From JBMOKU01 sp049324315 (GTDB lineage Bacteria > Bacillota > Clostridia > Peptostreptococcales > Thermotaleaceae), in NCBI GenBank assembly GCA_049324315.1, contig JBMOKU010000033.1, forward strand, positions 62,001 to 126,000: a DNA stretch of 64,000 nucleotides, given 5' to 3'. Positions within the stretch are counted from its first letter, which is position 1. Each line of letters starts with the position of its first letter. This document shows positions 7,423 to 16,285 of the stretch, in pieces. A program made the position numbers and the translations under genes. The notes under the pieces were generated by a model. The model was not told the origin of the DNA. It saw only the letters and a program-made list of their open reading frames with translations, and ran no database searches.

Positions 7423-8364
7423 TTATCGTTCTTGATCTCTTTGCCGCTTTTTGTACCAACTTTCCAGAAGCTGAACAATTAAGTCCTCTTTTTGCTTTTC
7501 AGTAAAGCTCTTAGGGAAAAAACGGTCGATGCGTTCACGCTTAATATTGAATTTTTCCTTTTGATTAGGCTTTTCTTCAGTCAGAATTGAGAAAATGACA
7601 TCCATATTGAGCCTACCATCTTGACTAAGCTTTTTCATCCTCTGTGCTTGTGACAGGGATGGAGTACAATCCTCCGACTGCATGGTAGTGTATAGGTCTT
7701 CTTGTTCACTTTCGGTTAAGTAAGAAATTTCTACCGCAGGGTTAAATGCAATCTGTTTTTCGTCCACCATTTCAAGAATGGGTGGGATAAGTTCAGTTAA
7801 GCGAATATATCGGAATATTTGGGGTCCACTTTCACCAGATTGTTTTGCTAATATCTCCCTTGATGATATATTTTTTAACTTCTGTTCAACTTGAACAGAA
7901 GTTAAATCTGTTCTTTGTCCCTGTCTATTCATAGCTTCCAACTTCATCTTATATGCGAAAGCTTTTTCACTGGGTAAAATACTTTCTCTTTGCAGATTGC
8001 TGTCAACCATAATAATAGTCGCTGCATTATCGTCCATATCACGAACTATACAGGGCATAGTTTCACAGCCTGCAAGCTCACTAGCCTTTTTACGACGGTG
8101 CCCTGCAACCATTTCATAGCCACCGTCTGCTTTGGGTCTTACAAGCCCTGGCACTAAAACACCATATTGCTTTACACTATCAGCCATCTCCAACATAGCT
8201 TCATCTGCTTTTACCTTAAAAGGATGGTTAGGAAAATCACTGATTTCAGAAAGTGGAATTTCAAGCACCTTTTCCCGCTGACTATCTTCACGACTTTCCT
8301 CTGTTGAAAACAGGTCATCTACTGATGTCAGTTTGATGCTGTCTCTTACGCTGTTTTTCGCCAA
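7423..8364 (-). CDS. parB: ParB-family DNA-binding partition protein
   Basis: About 313 residues from a TTG start (LAKNSVRDSIK) preceded by AAAGGAGGTGCATAAC. This start overlaps the end of parA by 50 bases; a longer in-frame reading has no such site. The ParB N-terminal nuclease-like domain shows LEIPLSEISDFPNHPFKV and GxVMVAGHRRKKA-type residues (MVAGHRRKKASELAG). A helix-turn-helix region follows, with REILAKQSGESGPQIFRYIRLTEL. It would bind a parS site and act with ParA in segregation or regulation. ParAB pairs of this kind are typical of plasmids and integrative elements. Confidence 0.9.
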   Translation of the reverse strand: MAKNSVRDSIKLTSVDDLFSTEESREDSQREKVLEIPLSEISDFPNHPFKVKADEAMLEMADSVKQYGVLVPGLVRPKADGGYEMVAGHRRKKASELAGCETMPCIVRDMDDNAATIIMVDSNLQRESILPSEKAFAYKMKLEAMNRQGQRTDLTSVQVEQKLKNISSREILAKQSGESGPQIFRYIRLTELIPPILEMVDEKQIAFNPAVEISYLTESEQEDLYTTMQSEDCTPSLSQAQRMKKLSQDGRLNMDVIFSILTEEKPNQKEKFNIKRERIDRFFPKSFTEKQKEDLIVQLLESWYKKRQRDQER

Positions 8365-9139
8365 TGTTATGCACCTCCTTTGTAAAGGCTTCATAGGCTT
8401 TGGCGGCAATTCCCCTTGGATCATGAGCATAGATACTTTTACCCTCGGCACTTGTTTCAGCCGCCTTGATGGACAAAGGGATTTCTGTTTGAAAAACTCT
8501 TAGCTTATCGCCGTAATCACGCCGTAGAATAAAGGAAATATCCTTTGCAAAGTTGGTGCGGTTATCTACCATTGTTAATAAAACACCGTCAATGGTTAGC
8601 TTTGGATTAATTTGTCGCCTTACTCTTCCAATAGTCTGTAAAAGCTGTGTCATTCCTTTGGCTGGCAGGTAATGGGCCTGTACGGGAATAATCACACTGT
8701 CCGCAGCAGCAAGGGCATTGATGGTCATCATTCCTAAGCTGGGCATACAGTCAATCAGCACATAATCATAATTGTTTTTGATGGTATTGATATAGCTGCG
8801 CATTACAGTTTCACGACTCATAGTGTTCACTAATGATACTTCAATAGCAGATAATTCAATATTACCTGGCATAAGGTCAACGCCTTCTGTGTGGCGAAGA
8901 ATACCCTCATCAGCTTCATACGGTTCCTCCATCATGGTTTTGCTTAGGATAGTAGCCAATGAAATGGGGAGATTATCCGGTTCCTGATAGCCCAACGAAT
9001 CCGTCAGATTTCCCTGTGCATCCGCATCTATCAGAAGCACTTTATGCCCCTGTACTGCAAGTCCGATACCAAGATTGACTGTCGTTGTAGTTTTACCCGT
9101 TCCGCCTTTCTGGTTTGCAATAGCAATTACTTTTGACAC
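8315..9139 (-). CDS. parA: ParA-family partition ATPase
   Basis: A 274-residue ATPase starting at GTG (MSKVIAIANQKGG), with AAAGGAGG upstream. The deviant Walker A KGGTGKTTTTVNLG is at about residues 11-24. YVLIDCMPSLGMMTINAL is the Walker B-like A' region, and IPVQAHYLPAKG follows. Length and motifs match type Ia ParA/Soj without an N-terminal HTH. It is encoded just upstream of, and overlapping, parB. With ParB it would drive partition of a mobile element, or act locally with the Tad-like genes. Confidence 0.93.
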   Translation of the reverse strand: MSKVIAIANQKGGTGKTTTTVNLGIGLAVQGHKVLLIDADAQGNLTDSLGYQEPDNLPISLATILSKTMMEEPYEADEGILRHTEGVDLMPGNIELSAIEVSLVNTMSRETVMRSYINTIKNNYDYVLIDCMPSLGMMTINALAAADSVIIPVQAHYLPAKGMTQLLQTIGRVRRQINPKLTIDGVLLTMVDNRTNFAKDISFILRRDYGDKLRVFQTEIPLSIKAAETSAEGKSIYAHDPRGIAAKAYEAFTKEVHNIGEKQRKRQHQTDISR

Positions 9140-9164
9140 TTTTTATTTCCTCCTTTCACGCAAA

Positions 9165-9203
9165 AAGCCGTTTGCTTTATATGGTCAATAAAGCAAACGG
9201 CTT
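9165..9203 (-). terminator. 16-base perfect palindrome just upstream of parA
   Basis: AAGCCGTTTGCTTTAT is repeated as its exact complement with a 7-base gap. On the minus strand it is followed by TTTTTG and then the parA ribosome site about 10 bases on. It could terminate upstream transcripts, attenuate parA, or be a ParB-binding centromere site. It does not match the chromosomal parS consensus. Confidence 0.6.
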
Positions 9204-9296
9204 CTTAGTTAACATATTGTTATATATGAAAAGAAAACATAAACCTAAAGGATATATTTTCTTTTCAATACTCTAACTGTATTATTCGGATTTAGT

Positions 9297-9324
9297 TAAA
9301 AAAGCACTTATGATGAAGTGCTTT
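9297..9324 (-). terminator. Terminator of the protease-ATPase operon
   Basis: On the minus strand AAAGCACTT / AAGTGCTTT forms a stem followed by TTTTTT. It starts about 30 bases beyond the stop of the subtilase gene. Confidence 0.85.
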
Positions 9325-9355
9325 CTTCTTAAGAATGAAATTAATATAATACATT

Positions 9356-11635
9356 TTACTGGCGTTGGCGGATCTGCTGTCTGGTTTCCAAATTATTTGT
9401 GATATAACCCCTTGTTCTTAGACCATTAACAACTTCAGAATAAATATCATTTCCTTCAGGATCTTTGATGGTAACAATAAGTACAAATTCTTGTGCTGGA
9501 ACAACTAAACCATTCCTTGGATTCATGTCTATACGAATTTTCCAACCATCAGCAACCTGAATACCTTTACTAATTTTACGGTAATATGATTTAATTGGGC
9601 TCCACTTAAATCCGTTTTCTACTCGTGATTTTTCAAATTTTTCATCCCATGAATTTTCTAAAGGAACACAACCTTGAAATTTAACTTTTCCTTCTGGGCT
9701 ATATTTATAGGTGCCAAAACTAACATCAATATTGGTCCTGCAATATTCATGCCCATATCTCTGATCAAGTATAGGATTATAGGCAAGAGTCATTCCTATC
9801 TCTCCAAAATACTTACCATTACGAATTAAAGATGTTGGAAAAGGGAAGTCCCACATTTCAAGATGAGAACCTTGGTTAATTTTCTGGCGAAAGACAAGGG
9901 TTATTTCGTCTTCACTACATTGAAGAATGTCTTGAGTATCAACGGCTGGCATACCAAATCCATAGTATTTAATGTTATCCTGATTCTGGTCCAAAAGTTC
10001 TCTTGATGTCATTCTAGCCGAATGAATAGTCATTGCTTTTGCTAACAGTAAGTCTTTTTCAAGCATCTCATCATAAATAGAAGAAAATTTCTGAACTACC
10101 CTGGGATTTGAATAGCTTGTTCCATTTCCTTCAATAACGTTACCGAGAATATCTAAACCTTTCATACCAAGACCGGTAATACTATATGTAGAATCTAAAT
10201 TTCCGCCATAGTCAACAACATCAGGCTTTACAATATAGTTTGCACCAGGGCCTCTCCTACTAAAAGGTGATGGCTCATTTGTTCTTACTATAGAATTCTT
10301 TGAATCATATAGAGCAACAGAACCTACAGTAATTGCCCTAACTGAATCAGCAGGTGAAATAATTCGATCTCTTTCTCCTATTGTATTCTGAGGTGGCCAT
10401 GTTCTTAAAGGAATCTGATTTAGGTTTCCACTTGAAACAAAAATCTGAACCTTATATTCATCTTGAATATAGTCCAAGAAAAGCCCCAAGTCAGACATAG
10501 CTCCCTTGCAAACAAATTTTTCAATACCTAAGGAAATATTCCACACCTTAACGTCTGCAGAATACTTTTCCATGACCTCCTCAATGATCTCCATCAGTTC
10601 TTCTTCACTAATGGTATCTGTTGGCCCATAATCCTTGTCACTATTAGGAATAGCTACTATATCTAAAAACTTAAATCGCTTTTTGTCTTTTGCCACAATT
10701 CCATTTAACTTGTTTCCATACTGAATTGTAGACGCAATAAAAGTAGCATGACTTGGATTTTGATATTCCACAGGCACCTTTTCTTCTCTTGCGAAAATAT
10801 ACGGAGCAAGAAATTTATTGCTTTTGCTAATCCCACCATCAATAATACCAATTAGCATTTCACTATCTGTATATTCATCATCTAAAAACGCTTCCAAATC
10901 TGTCCCTAAAAATTCATTCAATGGAAGCGAGTATTCTTGAAAAAAATCTACAGATTTCACACCATTAATGGCTGCAATTTTGACTACAGTTTCGTATGAA
11001 GGAACCTCTGCTTTGATGAACTTTATACCATCACCATAATTTATAAATTTAATTTTATCTGACAGTCCTAATGCTCCTAATTTTTTAACAATATAATCTA
11101 CAATCAGACTATCATCATAGTCATCATCGAAATCAAAAATCTTAATTTTAATTTTTCCTTTAACATTATCAAAGTGCCCTTCTTGTGATATCTGAACCAA
11201 CTCATCCGCAATCTTTTCTTCTGCTGTTACCGGTTGAATATCTAAGATTGTTGTCATGTTTGCACGGAATCTTTCAGAGGGAGGATTTTTAATTAGTTCA
11301 ACAGTATCAGCAATACTCTTTTTGGTGACTTTAATATAAATTTCATCCAAATCTTCACTTCCAATAATTGGACAGTTACGGCAAAGATCATTAGGCTTAT
11401 GGGATTTAGCAATAGCTTCTTGCTTTACAACTATCTTTCCTACTGCTGGCACATGCTCATTTTCTGTAAAAACATCTTGATAAAAATCTAAAATATGATC
11501 AAATTTATTTATAATTTCTTCCTGTAATTCTGGAGTAACCTCTCCAAAGAATTTAACTTTCCCGCCTCCTTGATTTTTTACTGTGTCACTTGCCTTTTGT
11601 AGAACCAGTTTTATTGGCAGCTTTTTTTCACTCAT
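9356..11635 (-). CDS. Subtilisin-like S8 protease, IetS-like
   Basis: A 759-residue protein without signal peptide, so cytoplasmic. The S8 catalytic triad is visible: Asp266 in LIGIIDGG, His296 in NPSHATFIAS and Ser507 in GNGTSYSNP, with the oxyanion Asn404 in SSGN. About 250 residues precede the catalytic domain and about 200 follow, far longer than secreted subtilisins. The gene overlaps the AAA ATPase gene by four bases. The ATPase-then-subtilase order matches IetAS, known as a plasmid-stability and anti-phage pair. The protease family is certain; the IetS role is inferred from pairing. Confidence 0.88.
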   Translation of the reverse strand: MSEKKLPIKLVLQKASDTVKNQGGGKVKFFGEVTPELQEEIINKFDHILDFYQDVFTENEHVPAVGKIVVKQEAIAKSHKPNDLCRNCPIIGSEDLDEIYIKVTKKSIADTVELIKNPPSERFRANMTTILDIQPVTAEEKIADELVQISQEGHFDNVKGKIKIKIFDFDDDYDDSLIVDYIVKKLGALGLSDKIKFINYGDGIKFIKAEVPSYETVVKIAAINGVKSVDFFQEYSLPLNEFLGTDLEAFLDDEYTDSEMLIGIIDGGISKSNKFLAPYIFAREEKVPVEYQNPSHATFIASTIQYGNKLNGIVAKDKKRFKFLDIVAIPNSDKDYGPTDTISEEELMEIIEEVMEKYSADVKVWNISLGIEKFVCKGAMSDLGLFLDYIQDEYKVQIFVSSGNLNQIPLRTWPPQNTIGERDRIISPADSVRAITVGSVALYDSKNSIVRTNEPSPFSRRGPGANYIVKPDVVDYGGNLDSTYSITGLGMKGLDILGNVIEGNGTSYSNPRVVQKFSSIYDEMLEKDLLLAKAMTIHSARMTSRELLDQNQDNIKYYGFGMPAVDTQDILQCSEDEITLVFRQKINQGSHLEMWDFPFPTSLIRNGKYFGEIGMTLAYNPILDQRYGHEYCRTNIDVSFGTYKYSPEGKVKFQGCVPLENSWDEKFEKSRVENGFKWSPIKSYYRKISKGIQVADGWKIRIDMNPRNGLVVPAQEFVLIVTIKDPEGNDIYSEVVNGLRTRGYITNNLETRQQIRQRQ

Positions 11636-12765
11636 TTTTCATCCTCCTCTGCAATTAAAGTAGATACCATCGTCTTAGATACATTCAATATCTTCGCAAT
11701 AACAGCATAACTAAATACCTTTTCATCACACTGCCTTAGAAATTTTGCTTTCTTTCTTAGTGCCAACCTGTTACTTTCACAATTCTGAGGAACAACCTTT
11801 TTAAATGTAAACAGCTCGTCAAAAATACTTGATTTCGTAAATTCACTACCGTATATTACTGCATTACGCATTGCCTTCTTTACAATCTCTTCAACATTAG
11901 CACCACTCAATCCTAAAAAGGCTGTAGCTAACTCCTGCTTTTCTTTGATGTCAAGCTTTATGCTATCATTTATAAATAAATCTATCATTTTAATAATAGA
12001 TTCAATATCCGGAAGCTCTATTTCTAATTTGTAATCAAATCTCCGCCAAACAGCAGAATCCAAAAGACTTTCATGATTAGTCGCTGCTAAAAGTAAACTA
12101 TCCCTGCTCATTGCATCAACATTTTGTAAAAGACTATTTACAACCCTTTTTAGTTCTCCTAATTCATTACTGTCATCACGAGCCTTCGCGATTGCATCAA
12201 ATTCATCAAGAAATAGTACACAAGGCGTTTTTTGTGCAAATTCAAATAACATTCGAATGTTTTTAGCGGTAGTTCCTAAGTAGGAGGAGATTAAGCTATC
12301 AAGCCTTGCCACTACCAACGGCAATTGTAACTCTTTTGCTATTAAATATGCACATTTTGTTTTACCACAACCGGGAGGACCGTAGAGCAATAATGTATTA
12401 GGAACTCCAATTCCTAATGAATTTAATTTATCTGCACTCTTATAACTTAAAATAAAAGAGTTTAACTTTTCGTAATTGCTTTTTGAGAGTACAACTTCAA
12501 TGTTATTTTTATCCGGATAAATAACGTCAGCTAAAGTTGTTCGGGATTCTGCATCCACTGGAACTATAGTATCTTTCACCGTACCCATTGCAGAAAGAGA
12601 TGTTTCACTATGCATATTAATCATTTTACTAAATTTACTTGCCGCACGAGTTTCATTATCTTCCTCTAACTTTGCAATGAGCTGTTTTGTATAATTTAAA
12701 ACTTTGACTTGATCGTGTTTCAAAGCTCCCTCTACGATCTTTCCTATTTCAATTGAATACTTCAA
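11632..12765 (-). CDS. AAA+ ATPase, IetA-like
   Basis: About 377 residues from a TTG start (LKYSIEIGKIVEG) that follows AAGGAGGTGGCTTACG; a longer in-frame ATG reading would start inside the promoter. An N-terminal helical region of about 90 residues precedes a classical AAA domain: Walker A GPPGCGKT at about 129-136, Walker B VLFLDEFDA at about 183-191, a sensor-1 Asn in AATNHES and a RRFD arginine finger. The last 30 residues (IAKILNVSKTMVSTLI) look like a helix-turn-helix. It probably gates or feeds the adjoining protease. Defence function is inferred. Confidence 0.87.
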   Translation of the reverse strand: MKYSIEIGKIVEGALKHDQVKVLNYTKQLIAKLEEDNETRAASKFSKMINMHSETSLSAMGTVKDTIVPVDAESRTTLADVIYPDKNNIEVVLSKSNYEKLNSFILSYKSADKLNSLGIGVPNTLLLYGPPGCGKTKCAYLIAKELQLPLVVARLDSLISSYLGTTAKNIRMLFEFAQKTPCVLFLDEFDAIAKARDDSNELGELKRVVNSLLQNVDAMSRDSLLLAATNHESLLDSAVWRRFDYKLEIELPDIESIIKMIDLFINDSIKLDIKEKQELATAFLGLSGANVEEIVKKAMRNAVIYGSEFTKSSIFDELFTFKKVVPQNCESNRLALRKKAKFLRQCDEKVFSYAVIAKILNVSKTMVSTLIAEEDEK

Positions 12766-12785
12766 CGTAAGCCACCTCCTTCTTA

Positions 12786-12814
12786 ATTGTATGCGAACGA
12801 ATTGCATTTGTCAA
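12786..12814 (-). promoter_or_regulatory. Sigma-A promoter of the ATPase-protease operon
   Basis: On the minus strand TTGACA and TACAAT are separated by exactly 17 bases. The ribosome site of the ATPase gene starts about five bases after the -10 box, so the leader would be very short. Confidence 0.75.
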
Positions 12815-12882
12815 GAACGATTTTCATATTTTCTATATATTTATTTATTTTCTGCGAACGTTATTTTGTTTATCAAGAACGA
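12793..12882 (-). promoter_or_regulatory. Repeated CGTTC operator-like motifs
   Basis: Two pairs of motifs read, on the minus strand, CGTTCTTGA...CGTTCGCA, with 20 and 21 bases between the two CGTTC cores. One pair overlaps the -35 and spacer of the TTGACA/TACAAT promoter; the other overlaps a weaker TTGATA box upstream. The arrangement suits an autoregulatory repressor site. Confidence 0.5.
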
Positions 12883-13204
12883 ATTGCGATATCGCTAACT
12901 CCTTACTATTAAAAGTATGTTTATTAATCCTTTAGACCATCCTTATATGAAAATACATATAAAAAGAGAACGCCAGCTAAAACCGACATTCTCTCATCAT
13001 TGCACAGTCTCAAATTTACCTCACACTGCTTAATATAGACACGTCTGAACACTCTAATTTGCAAATACATTAAACATGTCTACACACTCCATGTCCAATA
13101 CAACTGAAACATCAATTTTATTTTTCAGCACCTTATTTCTGAAATCATCGCCATCCGTGGTGAAAGTAGTATATCGCGCAAAGTGTTGAAAACTCAGGAT
13201 TTCT

Positions 13205-13275
13205 ACGTATCTTTTCGTTGCATTCCTACTACGCACTCCACATGTGTGGTATGTGGAAACATATCTACAAAAAAC
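13205..13275 (-). pseudogene. Remnant of a TrmA/RlmD-type uracil methyltransferase
   Basis: On the minus strand one frame reads VDMFPHTTHVECVVG. This closely resembles the C-terminal motif of RNA m5U methyltransferases (VDMFPHTxHVExV), where the Glu is the catalytic general base. The reading frame is interrupted on both sides, and the rest of the roughly 450-residue enzyme is missing. A second, degenerate DMECVDMF repeat lies at about 13061-13100. Confidence 0.5.
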
Positions 13276-13385
13276 CGCAGTCATTTGTGGTATGCCTCAC
13301 TATGGCTAATCCTAAAATTTCTAAAAGTTTAATGAGTTAGAGGCTTCATATCTCGTAGCTATCGCTATCAGTTTCAAAACAATAA

Positions 13386-13434
13386 AATAGCTCCTGGACT
13401 TCTACACTGTTATTTTCATTGTCCAAAAGCTATT
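13386..13434 (-). terminator. Terminator of the microcompartment operon
   Basis: The stem AATAGCTTTTGGAC / GTCCAGGAGCTATT, read on the minus strand, is followed by TTATTGTTTTG. It lies about 50 bases past the pduT stop. Confidence 0.65.
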
Positions 13435-13483
13435 CTAGTATTTCTTATTACTCACGGCGAGTTATTTTTACTGTGATAAGCTT

Positions 13484-14038
13484 TTAAAGCAGCTTCGAAA
13501 CCAATGCCGGACTTGGAGAAGATATGACCACCGTACTGATGACATCTCCTGATTCTCCCAGTCTGTTTTCACAGGCTTTCACTGCGGATTTGATGGCGGC
13601 TACTTCACCGGTGAGGAGTACAAAGCCCTTTCCGCCTAGACCTCTGGCTACTCTGATTTCCAGCAGCTGTACGTTGGCAGCTTTGGCGGCCACATCTCCG
13701 GCTTCGATGGCGGCGATGGCTGACATGGTCTCTATGATTCCTAAGGAGCCGATCTTGTCATACTCCGTGGTTGCCGTCAGTGCCGGAAAGATATCCTTAT
13801 GGGCATTGGGGATTACATAGCTGCCTATGGTGAAAGTGCCGCCGGTTTTCTCTCCTTCTTTCACGGCATTCTTTATGGCGCCAACGTCCCCGCTTACGAT
13901 GATGATATATTTCCCCGGACATAATGGTGATGATAGGATTAGCTCCACATTGGCAGCCTTCAGCATGACATCTGCCGCTTGTATGCCTATGGCAATACTT
14001 TTAAATTCTACTAGTCCAATTGACTTTTTCATGGACAT
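13484..14038 (-). CDS. pduT: PduT-like tandem BMC shell protein with Fe-S site
   Basis: 184 residues with two BMC domains (about 5-88 and 95-180), so a trimeric BMC-T shell protein. The first domain carries SSPLCPGK with Cys40. This matches the cysteine of PduT that binds a 4Fe-4S cluster at the trimer pore (Cys38 in Salmonella-type PduT). Each domain has the GxxE-x4-I/A-x3-AA pattern. It is the last gene of the operon, and with PduS it would pass electrons across the shell to keep cobalamin reduced. Confidence 0.9.
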   Translation of the reverse strand: MSMKKSIGLVEFKSIAIGIQAADVMLKAANVELILSSPLCPGKYIIIVSGDVGAIKNAVKEGEKTGGTFTIGSYVIPNAHKDIFPALTATTEYDKIGSLGIIETMSAIAAIEAGDVAAKAANVQLLEIRVARGLGGKGFVLLTGEVAAIKSAVKACENRLGESGDVISTVVISSPSPALVSKLL

Positions 14039-14061
14039 CGCCTCACTTGTCGTCGAAAGTT

Positions 14062-14922
14062 TTACAAGAATATAAATATAATGAAGCTAAGGATAAAGAT
14101 GGTTGTTGCCGGTGGGTCAATATGGGTATCGCAGTAGCTGTTGAAGGTTCTTCCTACGATTTCACAAAGCAGTCCTGAGATTGCGGCAAATGCGGCTCCG
14201 ATGAAAATACTGCCGGTGGCAATGGCAGCATAGCCAGCTATAAGGGTAATATGGTGGGTTGCAGGGATATCAAAGCCCATTTGTACAAAGATCAGCAGGG
14301 CCGCACTGACACAGAAACCCAGTACATTAATCTGTGTAAGATCCACAAGGTATGATACAACCAAACCTAGACCTAAAGAATATAAGGTTACAAATCCCAA
14401 GGTCTTACCGTCAGGTATAAAGCTTCTCTTAGGAAGCTCTGTGGCTGCTGCGATTTCACCTTGGGCACTGTATTTACCAAACAATCCGGTTTGGCCAAAG
14501 CCAAATCTTGCAATAACCCCGGATGTGAATACCGTTAGGGCTACGGTGTCTGTCGGCAAGGCTATGGATGCATAAAGGCCGTTAATCAAATATCCTAAGA
14601 TTCCAAAAATACCGCTAACCAGTAGTACGCCCATATCATTTGTCTTTTTCAGTGGTGTTAAGATATCGGTTCCGCTTTCCAAATACTTTTTCTTGTTGGC
14701 TGCATAGGCTGCCGCTGCCACTCCTCCGGCAAATGCAATATGGGGTCCCAATAATGTTCCAAAGGTTACATCTCCCAAAATCGTCGCCGGTCCGCCGCTG
14801 GCAATCACAGCCACACCAATAAGACCAACAAAACCTGTGAAGATAAAGGCAGGTAATGCACCAACCAGGGCGCCCAGTATTCCTCCGCCGAAAGCTACTA
14901 AAATCAACTCAATACTAAACAT
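14062..14922 (-). CDS. Multi-pass membrane protein of the BMC operon
   Basis: 286 residues, almost entirely hydrophobic, with about eight or nine membrane helices rich in Gly and Ala (GGGILGALVGALPAFIF, GPHIAFAGGVAAAAYAA). The only sizeable polar part is a loop at about 75-95 (NKKKYLESGTDILTPLKKT). It sits between pduS and pduT, 24 bases before pduT. It is not the MIP-type PduF facilitator and not EutH by any motif I can see. A diol or related substrate transporter is plausible from position only. I do not recognise the family. Confidence 0.8.
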   Translation of the reverse strand: MFSIELILVAFGGGILGALVGALPAFIFTGFVGLIGVAVIASGGPATILGDVTFGTLLGPHIAFAGGVAAAAYAANKKKYLESGTDILTPLKKTNDMGVLLVSGIFGILGYLINGLYASIALPTDTVALTVFTSGVIARFGFGQTGLFGKYSAQGEIAAATELPKRSFIPDGKTLGFVTLYSLGLGLVVSYLVDLTQINVLGFCVSAALLIFVQMGFDIPATHHITLIAGYAAIATGSIFIGAAFAAISGLLCEIVGRTFNSYCDTHIDPPATTIFILSFIIFIFL

Positions 14923-14937
14923 ATGTAATCCCCCTCT

Positions 14938-16269
14938 CTATATTTTACAAATCTCAATGACATGCTCATCCACGCGATGAACTTTCCCTGATATACTTCC
15001 ATGGACCCTTGCTCCCAGCTGCCCTTCCATAACATCTGCTACGGGCTGACCGACAGCTATAGAATCCCCTACCTCAACCATTGGTTCCGCTTTGGCTCCG
15101 ATATGCTGCTTTCGTTCAAGAACAACACTAGAAAAGTCTTCCCTGATATCTTCCTGCAGAGGCGCAGCCACATCGTATTTTTCAAGACCCAATCGAAGGA
15201 TAAGCTTCTTCACCGGGAATTTCCTAAATTCCCTATATCCGTTGACATTTACCACTGTCCTGTTGTTTGGATTCTTCACCCCTGCGCTGCCGAGCTTCCT
15301 TTTTAAAAGCTGATTGAGCTTCCATGGCTGAAGATTCATGATGCAGGCCTGTTCGCACAAGCCGCATTCACAGCACAGAAAAGCCGCTGTTACCGATGCG
15401 TCGTTTTCACAGGCGCTGTTGTAGCTGGCAAGTCTCATGAGCTTATCAGGATGAAGCTTGTGTCCCAGCAGATTTCGAGGACAAACCTCCGTACACAGCG
15501 AGCAGTGGCAGCAGGCCGCTCTTGCCTGTCTAAGCATGCTTTCTATGGATCTTTTCTTTGACAGTATCAACGGGTGATCCTTAGGCAGCACGATGATTCC
15601 CTTTGTGGTCTTTGTAATGGGCTTATCCGTACGCTCCAGGACTTTCCCCATCATGGGTCCTCCGTCTATGACCTCATATTCCTCCACGGAAGCACCGCCT
15701 GCCAATTCAATGGCTTCACGAACCCGGATACCTACTGGGACCCTTACAGTAACTGGTTTATTGACTGCTCCTGTTACAGTAAGATATTTATGGGTTACTG
15801 TAACACCCTCCATGGCCATATGAATATTCAGCAGGGTTTCCACATTCAGCACCACCACATTTACCTGCAGGGGGATGCCTCCCTCCGGGACAATTCGCTG
15901 CAGTACTTCATATACCGTGACTTGTTCATCTCCTGCAGGGTAGAAGTTGTCCATGGTAAATATGTCCAGGTTTTCATATTCTCCTATAGATTTCTGCAGG
16001 CTTTCAATGGCCTGCTTATACTTTTTCTTTAAGGCAATAATTCCTTTTTTTGCACCGGTATGCCAAACGGCAGCCTGCAGTGCTGTCAAGATCTCCTGGG
16101 TTTTTACCGCCATAAGCTGTTGGTCCACCTGCAATAAAGGTTCACATTCGGCACCGTTGACGATCACATATTCTGCCTTTGCATTCAGCTTTACATGGGT
16201 CGGGAAACCGGCGCCTCCGGCACCGATCACTCCTGCTGCTTTGATCAAGTCAATAAAATTCTCTTTCAT
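14938..16269 (-). CDS. pduS: PduS-like cobalamin reductase (RnfC family)
   Basis: 443 residues from the ATG of MKENFIDLIK, with GAGGGA upstream; a 16-residue longer reading starts inside pduP. It has an N-terminal RnfC-like flavin and NADH-binding region with GVIGAGGAGFPTHVKL and a SLBB-type middle. Two 4Fe-4S motifs follow (CCHCSLCTEVCPRN and CCECGLCEQACIMN), then a C-terminal hybrid/biotinyl-like domain (GDSIAVGQPVADV). PduS reduces cob(III)/cob(II)alamin for PduO. It partners with the Fe-S shell protein PduT, encoded two genes downstream. Confidence 0.93.
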   Translation of the reverse strand: MKENFIDLIKAAGVIGAGGAGFPTHVKLNAKAEYVIVNGAECEPLLQVDQQLMAVKTQEILTALQAAVWHTGAKKGIIALKKKYKQAIESLQKSIGEYENLDIFTMDNFYPAGDEQVTVYEVLQRIVPEGGIPLQVNVVVLNVETLLNIHMAMEGVTVTHKYLTVTGAVNKPVTVRVPVGIRVREAIELAGGASVEEYEVIDGGPMMGKVLERTDKPITKTTKGIIVLPKDHPLILSKKRSIESMLRQARAACCHCSLCTEVCPRNLLGHKLHPDKLMRLASYNSACENDASVTAAFLCCECGLCEQACIMNLQPWKLNQLLKRKLGSAGVKNPNNRTVVNVNGYREFRKFPVKKLILRLGLEKYDVAAPLQEDIREDFSSVVLERKQHIGAKAEPMVEVGDSIAVGQPVADVMEGQLGARVHGSISGKVHRVDEHVIEICKI

Positions 16270-16285
16270 CTTATATCCCTCAGTT

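Larger units (their letters stand above)
12883..13483. other. Intergenic region with gene remnant and terminator
   Basis: About 600 bases without an intact gene. It holds a decayed rRNA methyltransferase fragment and the microcompartment-operon terminator, listed separately. A 76-codon open frame here reads through the remnant and has no ribosome site. A weak GAGAACG hairpin near 12965-12997 may end a transcript. Confidence 0.6.

Noticed and set aside
9165..9203. Chromosomal parS site
   Set aside because: Palindrome does not match TGTTNCACGTGAAACA; kept only as an unassigned structure.
13054..13284. 76-codon minus-strand frame
   Set aside because: Reads through a broken methyltransferase remnant in a different frame; no ribosome site.
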